From Mauremys mutica (taxonomy: Eukaryota > Chordata > Testudines > Geoemydidae): a DNA stretch of 64,000 nt. Below, in pieces: positions 23,431-35,700 of the stretch. The stretch lies in the NCBI RefSeq assembly GCF_020497125.1, contig NC_059082.1, forward strand, positions 20,573,965 through 20,637,964, written 5' to 3'. Position 1 is the first letter of the stretch. Each line of letters starts with the position of its first letter. Both the position numbers and the translations under genes were made by a program. Under the pieces are notes generated by a model. It was not told the origin of the DNA. It made no database searches and saw only the letters and a program-made list of their open reading frames with translations.

Positions 23431-23941
23431 TGTCTCTAGGTAAAATATGACTGCCACCATCTTGGCCCATACGGAGCATTGCAAAGCTGAAAGCATGAGT
23501 CTTTAGAGCTCAAGCTAAAGAGGCAGGGCCATGACAACTTACTCTTTACATCTTGTGCCAGCTGCATTAAAGACTACGTCAAACCCTAAACCGCTGAATT
23601 TCTTAACTCTTGCCAACATTTAAAACAAATCCTGAATGTTAGTGATGGGGTCTTAATATGAATCTAAGCAACAACTGACTGTTGTTTCGTAGCTCATAAA
23701 AATGTATACCCCGTCATCTGTTTTAGATGTGCACACAATGAATGTGGGCCACTCGTTATGAACAGCAGGCATGATTATTTAGCTCCTTGAGTTGCTGATC
23801 TACAGTGTTTCCCAGTGCATTATATGCAGGTCTGGCTTTATGTAATTTAGCAGTTGCTTTCTGAAACATAAAGCTTTTCCTTAATTCATTTAATTGAATC
23901 CATCTCTCGTTTGAATACAGAGGCATACTTGCCACACTTTT
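23431..23941. other. Unassigned DNA
   Basis: No gene or named repeat is recognised. Confidence 0.35.
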
Positions 23942-23949
23942 CTCTACAG

Positions 23950-24283
23950 CAGAGGTTGGCAACCTTTGGCATGTAGCTCGCCAGGGTAAGCACCCTGGTG
24001 GGCTGGGCCAGTGTGTTTACCTGCCGCGTCTGCAGGTTCGGCCAATCGCAACTCCCACTGACCGCAGTTTGCCACTCCAGGCCAATGGGGGCTGCAAAAA
24101 GCGGCGTGGGCCTAGCGATGTGCTGGCCGCCGCTTCCTGCCCCCCCATTTGCCTGAAGTGGTGAACCATGGCCAGTGGGAGCTGCAATAGGCTGAACCTG
24201 CAAACGCGGCAGGTAAACAAACTGGCCCGGCCCGCCAGGGTGTTTACCCTGGTGAACTGCATGCCAAAGGTTGCTGACCCCTG
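23950..24283. mobile_element. hAT-type fold-back element with exact 8-bp duplication
   Basis: The ends CAGAGGTTGGCAACCTTTGG and CCAAAGGTTGCTGACCCCTG are inverted copies. CTCTACAG flanks both sides exactly (23942-23949, 24284-24291). Inner halves are also inverted copies (GTTTACCTGCCGCGT against CGCGGCAGGTAAAC), so the whole element can fold into a long hairpin. Confidence 0.9.
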
Positions 24284-24315
24284 CTCTACAGGATCAGTGA
24301 TCACCTTACCTCTTA

Positions 24316-24584
24316 GGGTGTGTCTACACAGCCAACATTAAAGCGCAGCACTTTGATGTGGCTGTGCAGTCACGGCTCCGGCACTGGGAGAAAGCTCTCC
24401 CAGCGCTGTAATAAAACCACCTCCGTGAGGGGAATAGCTACCACTACCAGTGCTGGGAGCACAGCTCCCAGCACTGTACACTGCCACTTTACAGCGCTGA
24501 AACTTGCATCACTCAGGGGGGTGTTTTTTCACACTCCTGAGCGAAGAAAGCTTCAGTGCTGTAAGTGGCAGTGTAGACAAGGCC
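24316..24584. mobile_element. Harbinger-type MITE with TTA duplication
   Basis: The ends are GGGTGTGTCTACAC and GTGTAGACAAGGCC. TTA lies on both sides (24313-24315, 24585-24587). CAGCGCTG-type words recur in inverted pairs inside. It inserted only 22 bp from the hAT element's duplication. Confidence 0.85.
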
Positions 24585-24587
24585 TTA

Positions 24588-25237
24588 GTTTCTGACTCAA
24601 ATTATCCTGCTCTTTGGAGTAGAAATTACCACCAGGACCCAATATTTCACTATTGGTAGCATTTCCCATTGTGACTGCTGTTATATATATTTAGAACCGT
24701 GTTGCTGAGTTGTGACTTAAATGTTCTGAATTTGCTCTTGTGCCATTGTTCAAAGATAGTGTATTGTTGCCCTAGAGCTAGATTGTTAACTGCATGCAGA
24801 CAAGAGTTTACGGGTGGTGCAGAGTAGCCAGACTGTATGGTACTAGTGATAAGCTATTATGTCTCTATCCTATGCATCCCTGGGGCAGCTTTGGGAGGAT
24901 TCTGATTTGGAGAGGTGTGCTAGAGAAGAATGCCCTTTACTACAGTCTTTCATGGGGTGCATAATACCCCCAATGAGCTGGCTTTGTTCCATGGGGCCAG
25001 TGTGACATGGCAAACAGGGCCAATCCTGGACTATTCCTGGGGCCCCATGAAGGGAGCAGTCCAGGAGTGCAGTTCTCAGAGGCCCATGCATACAGCACCC
25101 AGCAGCTGGAAAGCCCCCCATGCTAAGCCCCTTCCCTCCATGTAATGCCCTTTCTGAATTTGTAAAGCTCATCAAGAAATGAATTTTTCTCACACACAAT
25201 TTTTTGACGAAAATAAAACTGTTCTCATTTTGGTAGA
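24588..25237. other. Unassigned DNA
   Basis: The open frames here (24870-25283 minus, 24930-25145 plus) are overlapping antisense shadows without motifs. Confidence 0.35.
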
Positions 25238-25615
25238 AAATTTTATATAAGAACAGCCATACTGGGTCAGACCAAACGTCCATCTACCCCAGTATCCTGT
25301 CTTCTGACAGTGGTCAACGCCTGGTGCCCCAGAGGGAATGAACAGAACAGGTAATCATCAGGTGATCCATCCTGTGTTGCCCATTCCCAGCTTCTGGCAA
25401 ACAGAGGCTAGGGACACCATCCCTGCCCGTCCTAGCTCGTAGCCATTGAGGGACCTATCCTCCATAAATTTAACTAGTTCTTTTTGAACCCTGTTAGTCT
25501 TGGCCTTTACAACATCCTCTGGCAAAGAGTTCCACAGGTTGACTATGTGTTGTGTGAAGAAATTCTCTTCAAAATTGTTTGGATTTTCATCAAGAAACAA
25601 AAAACTTGAAAACAA
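25238..25615 (-). mobile_element. CR1 LINE 3' part including the ORF2 C-terminus
   Basis: The plus strand reads AAGAACAGCCATACTGGGTC near the left (the antisense 3' end). On the minus strand a short frame encodes VNLWNSLPEDVVKAK and KELVKFMEDRS, the usual C-terminal tail of CR1 ORF2. It is 5'-truncated. A related copy in the opposite direction lies at 26430-26937. Confidence 0.85.
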
Positions 25616-26429
25616 ATCTTTTGGTGGTTTCCAGGTTCTGTTGTTTGAGATTAAAATCTCATTATTATGATTTTTTTTTGGTGAAAACTGAATTTTTTTT
25701 AGTGAAAATATCTACTTAATTGCAATTTTATTATTCTGTTGAAAATATTTGATGGGCTCATATTATGAGCTTTATGCCACTCTAGCTCAATACTATGACA
25801 GATATTGCAATTTCCTGCAATGTCCTTGGGAGACCTTATTGTATTAAGGCATAACTCCCCCTAAAGGGGGGAAAATATGACCAGTGTGAGATCTTGGAAG
25901 TGCTAAGACAATATTGAATTATGACAAATCAGTGTGGGCTTTTTGAGACAATAAATTTTAAGTCGATTTCTAGGTGAAATCGCTGGAGATTGGCTACTGC
26001 AAATTCCACATTTCTAATAATGCAAAACCCCAGACTTTTGAAGCTACGCCTGAGGAGAGGGCCATTGTCTGCTGATTACTTACTACAGAAAGCTAAGATC
26101 AAAGACCCAAGCTATATAAAGAAAGAGTTGAACTGTCCACTTGGTGGTTCTAGTTTTGGATCTAGGATGGATGAACTTGTAATCATGGGGAAAACCCAGT
26201 TGTGGATTTTGAATAACTAAACCCTATTAGAGCCATTCATTGGAGTTAAGGTGACCTCTGGTAAGCTTTTTAGCATTTGTGTAAGTTCTTCTATTATTTT
26301 AATGTTTTCTCAGTAACACTTTTACATTAAGGGTAAAGGTGCTTGCGTAGAAGTTGTTAGGTAACGTTTGTAAATTGCAGGCAATACACTGGTCCTAGCC
26401 CTCAGGGAGAAAGCAAAGAACACACCCGG
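25616..26429. other. Unassigned DNA between inverted CR1 copies
   Basis: The 76-codon frame at 25990-26220 has no recognisable motif. A T/A-rich tract is at 25670-25740. Confidence 0.35.
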
Positions 26430-26937
26430 GCCTTTTTAGAGACAACTAAAGGGGGATAGGATAGAGATTTATAAAATCATGAATGCTTTGGAGAAAGTAA
26501 ATAAGGAAGTGTTATTTACCTCTTCACATAACATAAGAACCAGAGGTTACCGAATGAAATTAAGAGACAGCATATTTAAAACAAACATAAGGAAGTACTT
26601 CTTCAGTCAACACACACCAACCTATGGAACTTGTTGCTAGGGTATGTTGTGAAGGGCAAAGGTATAACTGGGTTCAGAATAAAATTCTGTAAATTCCTGG
26701 AAGATATGTTCATCAGTGGTTATTAGCCAAGATGGTCAGGGAGGCAATCCCATCATCTGGGTGTCCCTGAACCTCCGACTCCCAGAAACTGGGACTGAAC
26801 AACAGGGAATGGATCAATCAATAATTTTCTTGTTCTGTTCATTCCATCTGAAGAATCTGGCCATTGTCGGAAGACAGGATGTTGGGTGGACAGGATAGAC
26901 CATTGATCTGACCCAGTATGGCTATTCTTATGTTTAG
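26430..26937 (+). mobile_element. CR1 LINE 3' part, plus strand
   Basis: The words ACTAAAGGGGGATAGGATAG and AATAAGGAAGTGTTATTTAC at the left and GACCCAGTATGGCTATTCTT at the right are the sense counterpart of 25238-25615. The coding tail is broken by stops. The 3' end is at the right. Confidence 0.85.
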
Positions 26938-28482
26938 TCTGGCCTGCTGGAAATATCACAGTGTAAAGCAGGGAGTTCTGCAGTGTTAAAATCCCTGTCA
27001 GGAGACAGTGAGATAAGAGTCTATGCCCAAGAGAGATGACATCTAGGAACCAGAAACCTAAAGTGGGTATCCTTGGTGGACCACAGAGGGAGAATATAGG
27101 TGAGATTTCACTGATGCTGTGACAAGCACTGTCAGGGGGGTTTCCATGCACTCACTATATCATGTCAGCTTTGTTTTTTCATTCTCTGCTGTTCCTATTT
27201 TAGAAACATGGAGGGCCAGCAGAAAGCTCTCCATTACGTGGGGTGGTTGCTGCCAGCCTTTTTTCCTAATAACTATGGGGTGCAGTGTATGAGAATGAAG
27301 TCTGGGTGATAACTCCATGAGCTTTACCATTGTCAGGGATAATTCCATGTTTTTATTCACACTCTTGCTGCAGAAAGTCTCTGGTGTGAACATCTCAGAT
27401 TTTCTAATATTTCCTAATCTTAGGTCAATTGTGAATATCAGGAACCCAAACAAAACTACTCTCTTACCTATAGTAAGATCCAAGGGGCATCTTCATAGCC
27501 TCAGTATGGAAAGCGCAACAGAAGCTACTGATGCTGTTCAAAAGCATGGACAGGCATTTGCAGGGTGTATCAGTTGAGCAATGAAATAGATATTTCTATC
27601 TTTACTTGACTGACTACCTAAAGCAGTCATTACAGCCCTCCTGAGAGAGCTCATCCAGGTAGAAAGATATGATAGGGATCCTGCATGCTTAGTGGAGCTG
27701 CCCTGGGGCTAATGAAGTCCACCTCACCTCCCCCCAATCCTCTGCCCCCCTGAATACCACTAATTGCCAGTTGACTAGATAGAGGTATCTGCTTCCTCTG
27801 TCAAATCTATCTAAGCATTTTTACCATGTTCATCACTGTAATAGCTCAGTGCCTCTTTACCCTGAGGAAAGAGAGGGGAACCAAATGACAGCTGTGGCTT
27901 TCAAAGTCACAGAAGAAGGGAGTATTTTTTACTCTGTAGCCTTTATTTCAAGCTTAGGCTATGAAGCCTATTTGAATTTTTTTTGAGCCCTTAAGGTGTA
28001 TCCAATGTCACTCGAACATCAGAGCTCCAGAGCTGAAATGGAAAGAGCGCAACCAAATAAATAAATAAATCAATAAAATTAAAGGTTAAAACAAAACAAC
28101 CCACCATGTTTCTGTTTTCATGGAATATTAAAAAAAAGAAAACATTACCTTTCTGTTTACACAGGCAAACAGAACAGACTGAGATGTGAAGTCAGCTGTT
28201 ATTAGACTGGCCTTCATTCTAAAACTGATACACACTTATATTTTATCAGTAACAAGACAGTGACTCTCGAGGCTTTGTTTTGGGGAACATAAAAGTTAGA
28301 TGATCTCTTTGGCCAATAAAACTGCATTGTGGTTAATGTCACATTATCACTTTTAATTTTTTTTTTAATAAACATAAAATGCAAACTTTTTCTCTGTCTC
28401 TATTTGCTGAGCTTATAAGCAACGCCATTTTTGTGTATATCTTCATTCATATATTTCACTAATCAGTTACATTTATCATAGT
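26938..28482. other. Unassigned DNA, no gene recognised
   Basis: Two opposed open frames (27160-27483 minus, 27317-27577 plus) shadow each other and show no motif. An AAAT microsatellite lies at 28058-28080. Confidence 0.35.
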
Positions 28483-28588
28483 GGGCTAAATTCATACCTA
28501 TTTAACACCCAGGCAACCCTAGGGTAATCAGCGTTTACACCCATACAGTGGGGTTGTGTGGCTGTAACTGAAGGAAGAATTTGGCCCA
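28483..28588. repeat. Short fold-back repeat
   Basis: GGGCTAAATTCATACC at the left pairs with GAAGAATTTGGCCCA at the right. The word AATTTGGCCC is typical of ancient sauropsid repeats. Confidence 0.4.
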
Positions 28589-28670
28589 TTCAGTTTAACT
28601 TTACTTTAGTAAACTACAGTCACTGGTCCAGTTTTGTCCTCACCATACATATGCAATTCCTACTTCTAGA

Positions 28671-28975
28671 ATCATAGAATTGTAGGACTGGAAGGGACCT
28701 TGAGAGGTCATCTAGTCTCCCACCTGCCCCCATGCTGATGTAGGACCAAGTATATCTAGACCGTCTCTGACAGATGTTTGTCTAACCTGGTCTTAAAAAC
28801 CTCCAGTGATGGGGATTCCACAACCTCCACTGGTAACCTATTCCAGTACTTAACTATCGTTATAGTTAAAGTTTTTCCTAATATCTAATTTAAATATCCT
28901 TTGCTGCAGATTAAGCCATTGAATCTGCACCTGTATAATTGAGGTCAAAATTGGGTCTGTTATTTTAAGGCTATA
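28671..28975 (-). mobile_element. CR1 LINE 3'-end fragment
   Basis: It starts AGAATCATAGAATTGTAGGA, the antisense of the CR1 3' end with its ATTCTATGATTCT repeat unit. GGAAGGGACCTTGAGAGGTC and TTTTTCCTAATATCTAA follow. About 300 bp, 5'-truncated. Confidence 0.9.
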
Positions 28976-29192
28976 TCATGTGTGAAGTGGAAGGGTGATG
29001 CTACAAAAAGCAACCTGAAGCAGCCCCCTCTCCCCTCCCAACTTACAGAACCTTTTAACATTTTGCTTTCTCCTGGAACCTGTTCTCAGCCTGGTACAAC
29101 AGCTAAACATGTCTTTCCTGTGATTTGCCAGTGTCTAGGCCAAAAAACATCACTCAGCTTGTGTCCCCTGGCTCCTTCATTCTACTAGCATC

Positions 29193-29438
29193 CAGGGCCA
29201 GCTCCAGGCACCAGCCCAGCAAGCAGCTGCTTGGGGAGGCCAACAGAGAGGGGCGGCACGTCCGGCTCTTTAGCAGCCATTTGGCGGCGGGTCCCTCACT
29301 CCCTGTCCGAGGGAAGGATCAGCCGCCGAATTGCCGCCGAAGACTGAAGTGGCAGCAGTAGAGCTGATCCCAATCAAGGCTTTTTTTTTTTCTTTTTTTT
29401 TTTTTTTTTGGCTGCTTGGGGCAATGGAGCCGGCTATG
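29193..29438. mobile_element. hAT-type non-autonomous element
   Basis: The left end CAGGGCCAGCTCC pairs with the right end GGAGCCGGCTATG. The flanks CTAGCATC (29185-29192) and CTAGCACC (29439-29446) match at 7 of 8 bases. It holds a GC-rich interior (GCCGCCGAA words) and a T-rich tract at 29381-29409. Its right end also occurs inside the element at 9851. Confidence 0.8.
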
Positions 29439-29446
29439 CTAGCACC

Positions 29447-32400
29447 GCATATGTTTATTCTAGAGTACAGTTCAGTGAAACCTAGGTAAGAGAAAGTAGT
29501 ATTGGTAGAGTGTTCAGAGGATGTGATGTCCATTGAGTTGTGTTCTAAATTTCTCTCCTGTATTTTAGACCCAACAGCAATGTGACCAACTTGCCATTCT
29601 TAGGGTTCTGTTAAAAGATTGTTTTTCATGACTTGCAACCATAGGTTGAGTTAACAGGAAGCATCATTTAACAGGAACAGCTTCTTTGGTAGACAAGGGA
29701 TTTGGGCATATGCTGCAATATATTTATTAATTACTCAGTTTCCCAGAATTATTACAAACTGTTCCTTAATATGCATCTGCTTTTTAAAAAACCTGAGATT
29801 TCTATATAGGATGCAGTAACATTGCATCACGTTAGATTACTCTGTGTCACGTTAAATGTTGACCTTGGGTGATGTGACATGACGTGACATGCTACAGCCT
29901 AAGTAATGAAACCTGATACAGCATATCATGCATTTAATGTTAATCCGGTAAATGATTATCCCTGACTGTAGCAATGAGTTTGGATAGTCTGCTGCATGGA
30001 TTTCCACCCCTGAGCAGTCTGGAATATGTGGGTTAAAACTAACCAACGAGCAACAAGAAAGAAAGAAAAAGTGAAAAAGCCAGGCATGTGGCTGTGTGGG
30101 AGTTAGTTAGCTAGCTAATAATTCAGCTTGATAGGAACCTGAAACTAGTTTACTAAATGAGACGCTCAGACTCAATCTGCCTTAGCATCCTAAGAGCCAG
30201 GATATTGGTATCTTTACATAATGTGGACTTTTGATTTGTTCAGTGGTTTGGAGTTTTTGTAATAAAGTTGCTAACTTACGTTTCTGAATATTTTATTGAT
30301 TGATGACTGTATTACTCTAATTAAATTTTTAATTTTAATGTTAGACTCTAGTGAGTGAATCATTATTGCAACATGTCTCCTTTGCCCATATGCTCGCTTG
30401 ATCTTTTGACCTGTTATGAAATTGTGCATAATGCTATGCGGTTAAATCCTAATTAAGGCTTACAGAAACTGATTGGGGGTTTTTTGGGTTTTTTTTGGTA
30501 GGGAGATAAGGTCGTGGTTTAGAGAGAATTCAGTTTTTCTTGGAGGATTTTTGCATTTAAAAAGTGGACATTAAGTTAAAAAAATTGCAAAACAAATTGC
30601 TTGAATTTTAAGGCTTTTTAAAGTAATGTGCTGTACTCTTGTTGCACATAGTTGTTTTCTTTGGCTGTATGACAAGGTTACAGTGTTTACAGACCAATTC
30701 TGGTTTCCCTTTAGTGCACTCCTCTAACAGAATAATGTTCTCTAGTATATTCACTGGCTGACTTACTACTATATGCCATCTTCACTTTCATTTTGCTAAT
30801 TCTAAGTGACAGAGAATATTAATCTTGAGTTGTCATTAAACCAAAATTTTAAAATCTCGGAACCTAGAATTAACCTCCAAAAGCCATAACTAGGCACCTG
30901 ATTTTGCAGACGTGCTGGGCAATCCAAGCTCCAAACAGCTTTGAAAAGCAGACTACAGTATCTGATTATAGCTAACTATGGATCTGGGGACCTCATATTA
31001 TATAATATCCTGGATTGTAAATTTTGTCTTCAGATAACAATCACACTTTTTTTTTTGGTGTGATAAAAATGAAAAAAGTCTCCTACTTTTAAAAAGCAGT
31101 CTGTGTGTGTAGGATTTTTCCATGCCATAAACATTAATAGGAACTGTTGGGACATCTAGTAAGGAAAATTGGAACCTCTCTTCTTCCGCATCAGAGAGAC
31201 AACCTTTGTTCACTACAGTAATATCTTTTTAATCATGGATGGTTGTTACGTTCTTGCTTATTTTGAGCCCAATCATGCTCCCACTGAGGTCAGTAAAAAA
31301 AACCAAACCATTAACTAAAGTGTGGGATTGGATCCATTATGACATGACAGAGTTGTTGGGTGGGTGGGTGATTGGTTGTTTTTTGATGGATCCTCCTGTA
31401 CTTGTATCATCCATAAGTTCCCCAAACTCCTTAAATTATTTGATTTCATAAGTCTCCTGGGCACAATAGTGTTGACACTTCAGCTGCCTTTTCTTTCTTG
31501 TGCCTGATATTAGAAGTATTTTCAGAATGAAATAGCAGAAGAGACAACACAGGAGTTAACTAACAGAAGTACGAGGAAGAAAAAAATAATTTGTTTCCTG
31601 TTGCTCCTAATATCCTAACCTCTGTAGTGATGATAAAACAAAGCTGCATGTGGCTTCTGAACTTGAGTGGGCCAGACTCAGCTGTGTTGCAAGCAGCATC
31701 GCCTCCAAGCAGGTTTAACTTAGCTAACAGCTAAAGTGGAAAATGGGTCTGGTGATTTGAATGGTTTACTGTAGGTTATTCTGGGCCCTTAATCAAAAAA
31801 CAGAGGAAAACCAAAAGCTACGAAAGCTTGTAGATATACATGAAAGGGAGAGAGGCTGCTCACAATTTGTACTCATTATGTCAGACAGGAGATTGTATGA
31901 AACAATAAATATGAGACTGTTGCAAAGCAAATTGAGGTTTATTACATTCTGCGATTTGGATGATTTTTTTTCATTTAAAACAGTATTAATCAGGGATGCA
32001 GGCAAATCTTTGTATTCTTCCGAGTGCTGTGATGTTGAAATGAGTCATCAAAGTGCTAAACTCAAAAAGGCTACAAATAAATACCTTAAAAGAGGCATTG
32101 AAACTAACCTGCAAGAATGAACCTAGGAGAAAACAGGTCATTTTGAAGAATAATTTCCAAAGAGGCAGCATTCCAAACATGTATGCAAGTGTGTACTACA
32201 AAGACATTATCATGTCGTATCCAATGAATGTAGCACATGAATAGCAACAAAAGACCAGAACTATACTGAATGAATGTAAACCTCTATTGATAATCAATTA
32301 ATAATTATGCTACTATGTAGAGGAGCACAGTGCACCAGAAGATGCACCAGGTGAATACAATACTTGAAAACAGGCTACATGACAGCATGCTTTAGATTGT

Positions 32401-34365
32401 TGGCAACAGTTGGAGTTGTCCAAGAAGGACAGAGCCAAGTATGAGGAAGAAATTGCATTTCTGTGTACAGTAACCTCTGACCAGTCAGATAAATCATAGC
32501 TAGTCACAAGTTACTCCAGGGCTGGTAACCCAAGGCTGAGTCAAGGCAGAGACATAGAATTTGATGTGATTTGTTTTTTATTTGGGGAAACTGTAAAAAA
32601 GACACGGTGCAGTTTCCTTAAAGAAATGAGGTACAGTTGCCAGAGTCAAAGGGACTTAACTGAAAATGTAAAGGGGTTCAGGGAAGGCAACTTGTGCCCT
32701 GTTTCCTCCAATGCAGTTGTACAGAGCTAGTGATAATTTGGCCTTTAGTTTTCAGTAAGACCAGGAGTACTAAGTCATGAGAGAGTTCATTGGGAAAATC
32801 CTCTTAAAGGAGTGTTAAAGGTCCCGGCAGTGAATTCATTTGTGGGTTTGATGTCCCAGGTTTTGGTTTTCATCAGTAGGGCAAATAACTCACTGGAGCC
32901 TTGATCTTGCAGTGTGATCTGCTAGTGCAGAGCCCTGCATGCTTGCGGTGCTCAACTGAAGTCAATGGGACTTTATGGGGGGTCCACTCTAGAGCGTCTG
33001 TTGCGGGACTGGGGGCCTAGAATAGTAACAATGGAATATTTCCAGGAAGAATGTTTGAGCAATATTTTGGGACCCTACTTGGGAAACAAACTTTGTAAAG
33101 CTCCTGTACTCTGTCCCACCCTGATGTCGGGGGGCAGTACTGTGGTGGCTGGATGATGCCTTTTATAGCACACGTCTAAGTGGTCAAACAAATCCTATTC
33201 TGGTTACACTCCCCCATTTCCACCCTCCCTTTGTCTTTCTCAATGTTTAACTAACAGTAATTGGTATTATTCTACTACCTCAAATGTACACAAACATGCA
33301 ATGCAAGCGATATCTCGCAGAGCAGCTTTGGGGACACTTGCCCATTTCTGATCACATTGGGGGTCTCAATGATATTTTGTTGCTTTATAGGGTTGTGCTG
33401 TATGAGTGATCTCCTTCTCCTCATACGTAAAGGCAGAACCACCCCTGATTGTCCCCAGTCTTTAATTTTTGCTGAGCAAAGTGACAGAATTCCTTTGTCA
33501 GAAAGACCATTCTCTGATTAGCTTCTGGCACTCCATAAATTAGCAGAGTGACACAGCGGGTACTAACTGAGTAGGTAGGTTTTGTTCCAAGGGAAGCTCT
33601 GAGTTTTAAGCAGACTGTGCCCATGTGAATACAGAGATCTCTTTTGCCTTTATTGTATGGCAATGATAACTATTTTACCTCTAAATAGCACCTTTCATGC
33701 TGAAGGATCCCAGAGCTCGTCACAGATGATACACATACAGGACCATAGAAATTCAGCCTCTAGGAGCATGAGTAGTAGAAAATGGGAAATTTTGGTTAAG
33801 GACACAATGGCAAATCCTCACTTTTATGAAAGATGCCACAGGATCTTTAGGGTGAGATTTTTTTTCACAGTCACCTATGGAATTTGAATGCCAAAATCCC
33901 ATTAAAACCAGGCATCTAAATCCCCTGGGAGCATTGAAAATTGCACCCTTAATGCCTACAAACAACTGATATGTACTACTTTTTGAAAAGGTGGAATTCT
34001 AAGCTCCATGGGCATTGTCCTCCCTTTGCAAGGGAAAGTAAAAGTAAATGAAGCTGTGTTTTGCCTAAAAGCAATGAACTGCTTGTCGATATTTTTAATT
34101 TGAATTTTCATGAACAGCTAAGAAACTCTGCTGATGCTTGAGGGGGCAAGAAAATGTCTTTTAATGGTAAGAGAAACATTTGAAGGCTTATTGACAAAGA
34201 GCATAGTGCACGTAATTTATATTGGCTAAGCAAATTGAAGATGTTTGACTTATTGGCAATATGGTGCAGGGTCAAAAGGGTGAAGGATTAGTGTTCTGCT
34301 TCACAGTCCAAGTTAATACTTATTGTGTTCCTTTGTATGCTTTTTGTCCCAATACGTGTCTGAAA
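29447..34365. other. Long unassigned AT-rich stretch
   Basis: No transposon ends, SINE or LINE signatures and no convincing exon are seen in about 4.9 kb. Minor features are a purine run at 30050-30075, a T/G run at 30475-30497, and an ancient-repeat word (TGAAGTCAATGGGACTT) near 32955. The largest open frame, 31761-32120 (119 codons), is described under findings. Confidence 0.4.
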
Positions 34366-34870
34366 GGTTATATATACACAAACTTGCTCTAGTTTAATTA
34401 AAGCACTACCAAACTTTATGTGGTTACTCTTATTCTGGTTTAAGTGAAGTTTATTTTGGTTTTGCTTAAATGTGTTCCTAATTGACCAAACCAAAATAAA
34501 AGAAGCCACACAGTGGCTTGCACCAGTTTAACTAAGGCCACATCTACGCTATAGCCACTACAGCAGCTGCAACTATGGTGCCACTGTAGCACCGTAGAGC
34601 AGAGGCTTTCTACGTCGACAGAAATGTTTTTTCCTGTTGATGTAGTTAATCCACCGCTCTCAGAGATGGTAGCTAGGATGATGGAAGAATTCTTCCATCG
34701 ACATAGCTGCATCTTCACCAGGGGTTAGGTCAACCTAACTACAGCACTCAAGGCACAAAATTTTTCACAGCCTTGAGCAATGTAGCTGGTTCGACCTAAT
34801 TTTTAAGTGTACACCAGGCCTTAATCAGTTTAAAATCACACCTTAAATTAAACTGTGCAATTCTATGTGC
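34366..34870. mobile_element. Older fold-back MITE, interrupted by a second MITE
   Basis: The left part TTGCTCTAGTTTAATTAAAG pairs with the inverse of the right part (CTTAAATTAAACTGTGCAA). The sequence before 34536 (CCAGTTTAACTAA) and after 34821 (TAATCAGTTTAAAATC) joins to a regular repeat once the inner element and one TAA are removed. Confidence 0.55.
34536..34821. mobile_element. Harbinger-type MITE nested in another MITE, TAA duplication
   Basis: The ends GGCCACATCTACGCTA and GTACACCAGGCCT are the Harbinger TIR type. TAA flanks both sides (34533-34535, 34822-34824). GTCGACAG-type and inverted words lie inside. Confidence 0.75.
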
Positions 34871-35130
34871 AGAGAAGCCCTGAGTAATTGTTTATCTTTG
34901 AAACCTTCAGCAGTAGCAATATGCATGCTGAAGTTATCTGTTATTGTGGGGTAGCTCTGAACACACTTCACAGCTGTGCCTGCAGGGACTGCAGCACTGG
35001 TGTGGGAATGGGTAAAATGATGCCCAGCCGGGGCCACTCCTGCACTCGGAACTGCACTGGAGAACTCCCTTACTCTGGGTGCACTAGGACCTAGATGATG
35101 CCTCTTCCCCAACCCTCTCTCATGTGGTGG

Positions 35131-35295
35131 AAAACTGCAGAGAAGAGCCAGTCAGACTTTAGATTGTAGGCTGTTTGGGGCAGAGCCTGGCTGCTACTCG
35201 GTGTTGGAATGATGCCTAGCACAATGGGGTCCCATTCTTGGTTGGCCCTTAGACACTACCATATAAACATGATTAAAAATAATAAAATCTCATAT
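35131..35295 (+). repeat. MIR/CORE-like SINE tail
   Basis: It reads TAGATTGTAGGCTGTTTGGG, TGCCTAGCACAATGGGGTCC and ends in AAAATAATAAAA. This is the sense version of the tail in the element at 11255. Confidence 0.6.
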
Positions 35296-35606
35296 CAGGA
35301 TATAGAGATTTTTTTTAAAAGCCTCTCAAGATGTTCTGCTGTTCGGTGGACTGCCACTGGCCTGTGCACTGGCGCAGCAATGAAGGCGACATGGCTTCCA
35401 GCTTGAGGAGACTGACGGATGCTTTTCAGACCTACAAATACCATTTAAAGAATAAGAAGTGAAGGAGTGAGCTGGAAAATGGCAGACCGAGGCCAGAGAC
35501 AGAAATTAAAGCAATGAAGCTTGCCTATTTTCTCTGAATTGTTTAGGCACGTCCACAGCAGTGGTCAAAACTATTAGCGCTCATCATGTTAAAATATTAA
35601 AATAAT

Positions 35607-35700
35607 AAGGCCTCAATCCTGAAGGTGCTGAGCAACCTCAACTTCTGCTGACTTCAGTGGGAGAAGGAGGTGTTCAGTGCCATGTAGGATTGAATCCTAA
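35607..35700. repeat. Short fold-back repeat
   Basis: AGGCCTCAATCCTGAAGG pairs with the inverted ATGTAGGATTGAATCCT at the right. TGACTTCAGTGGGA lies in the loop region, as in related fold-backs. Confidence 0.4.

Noticed and set aside
23886..24304. Minus-strand frames of about 100 codons
   Set aside because: They lie within the fold-back hAT element with exact ends and duplication; not coding.
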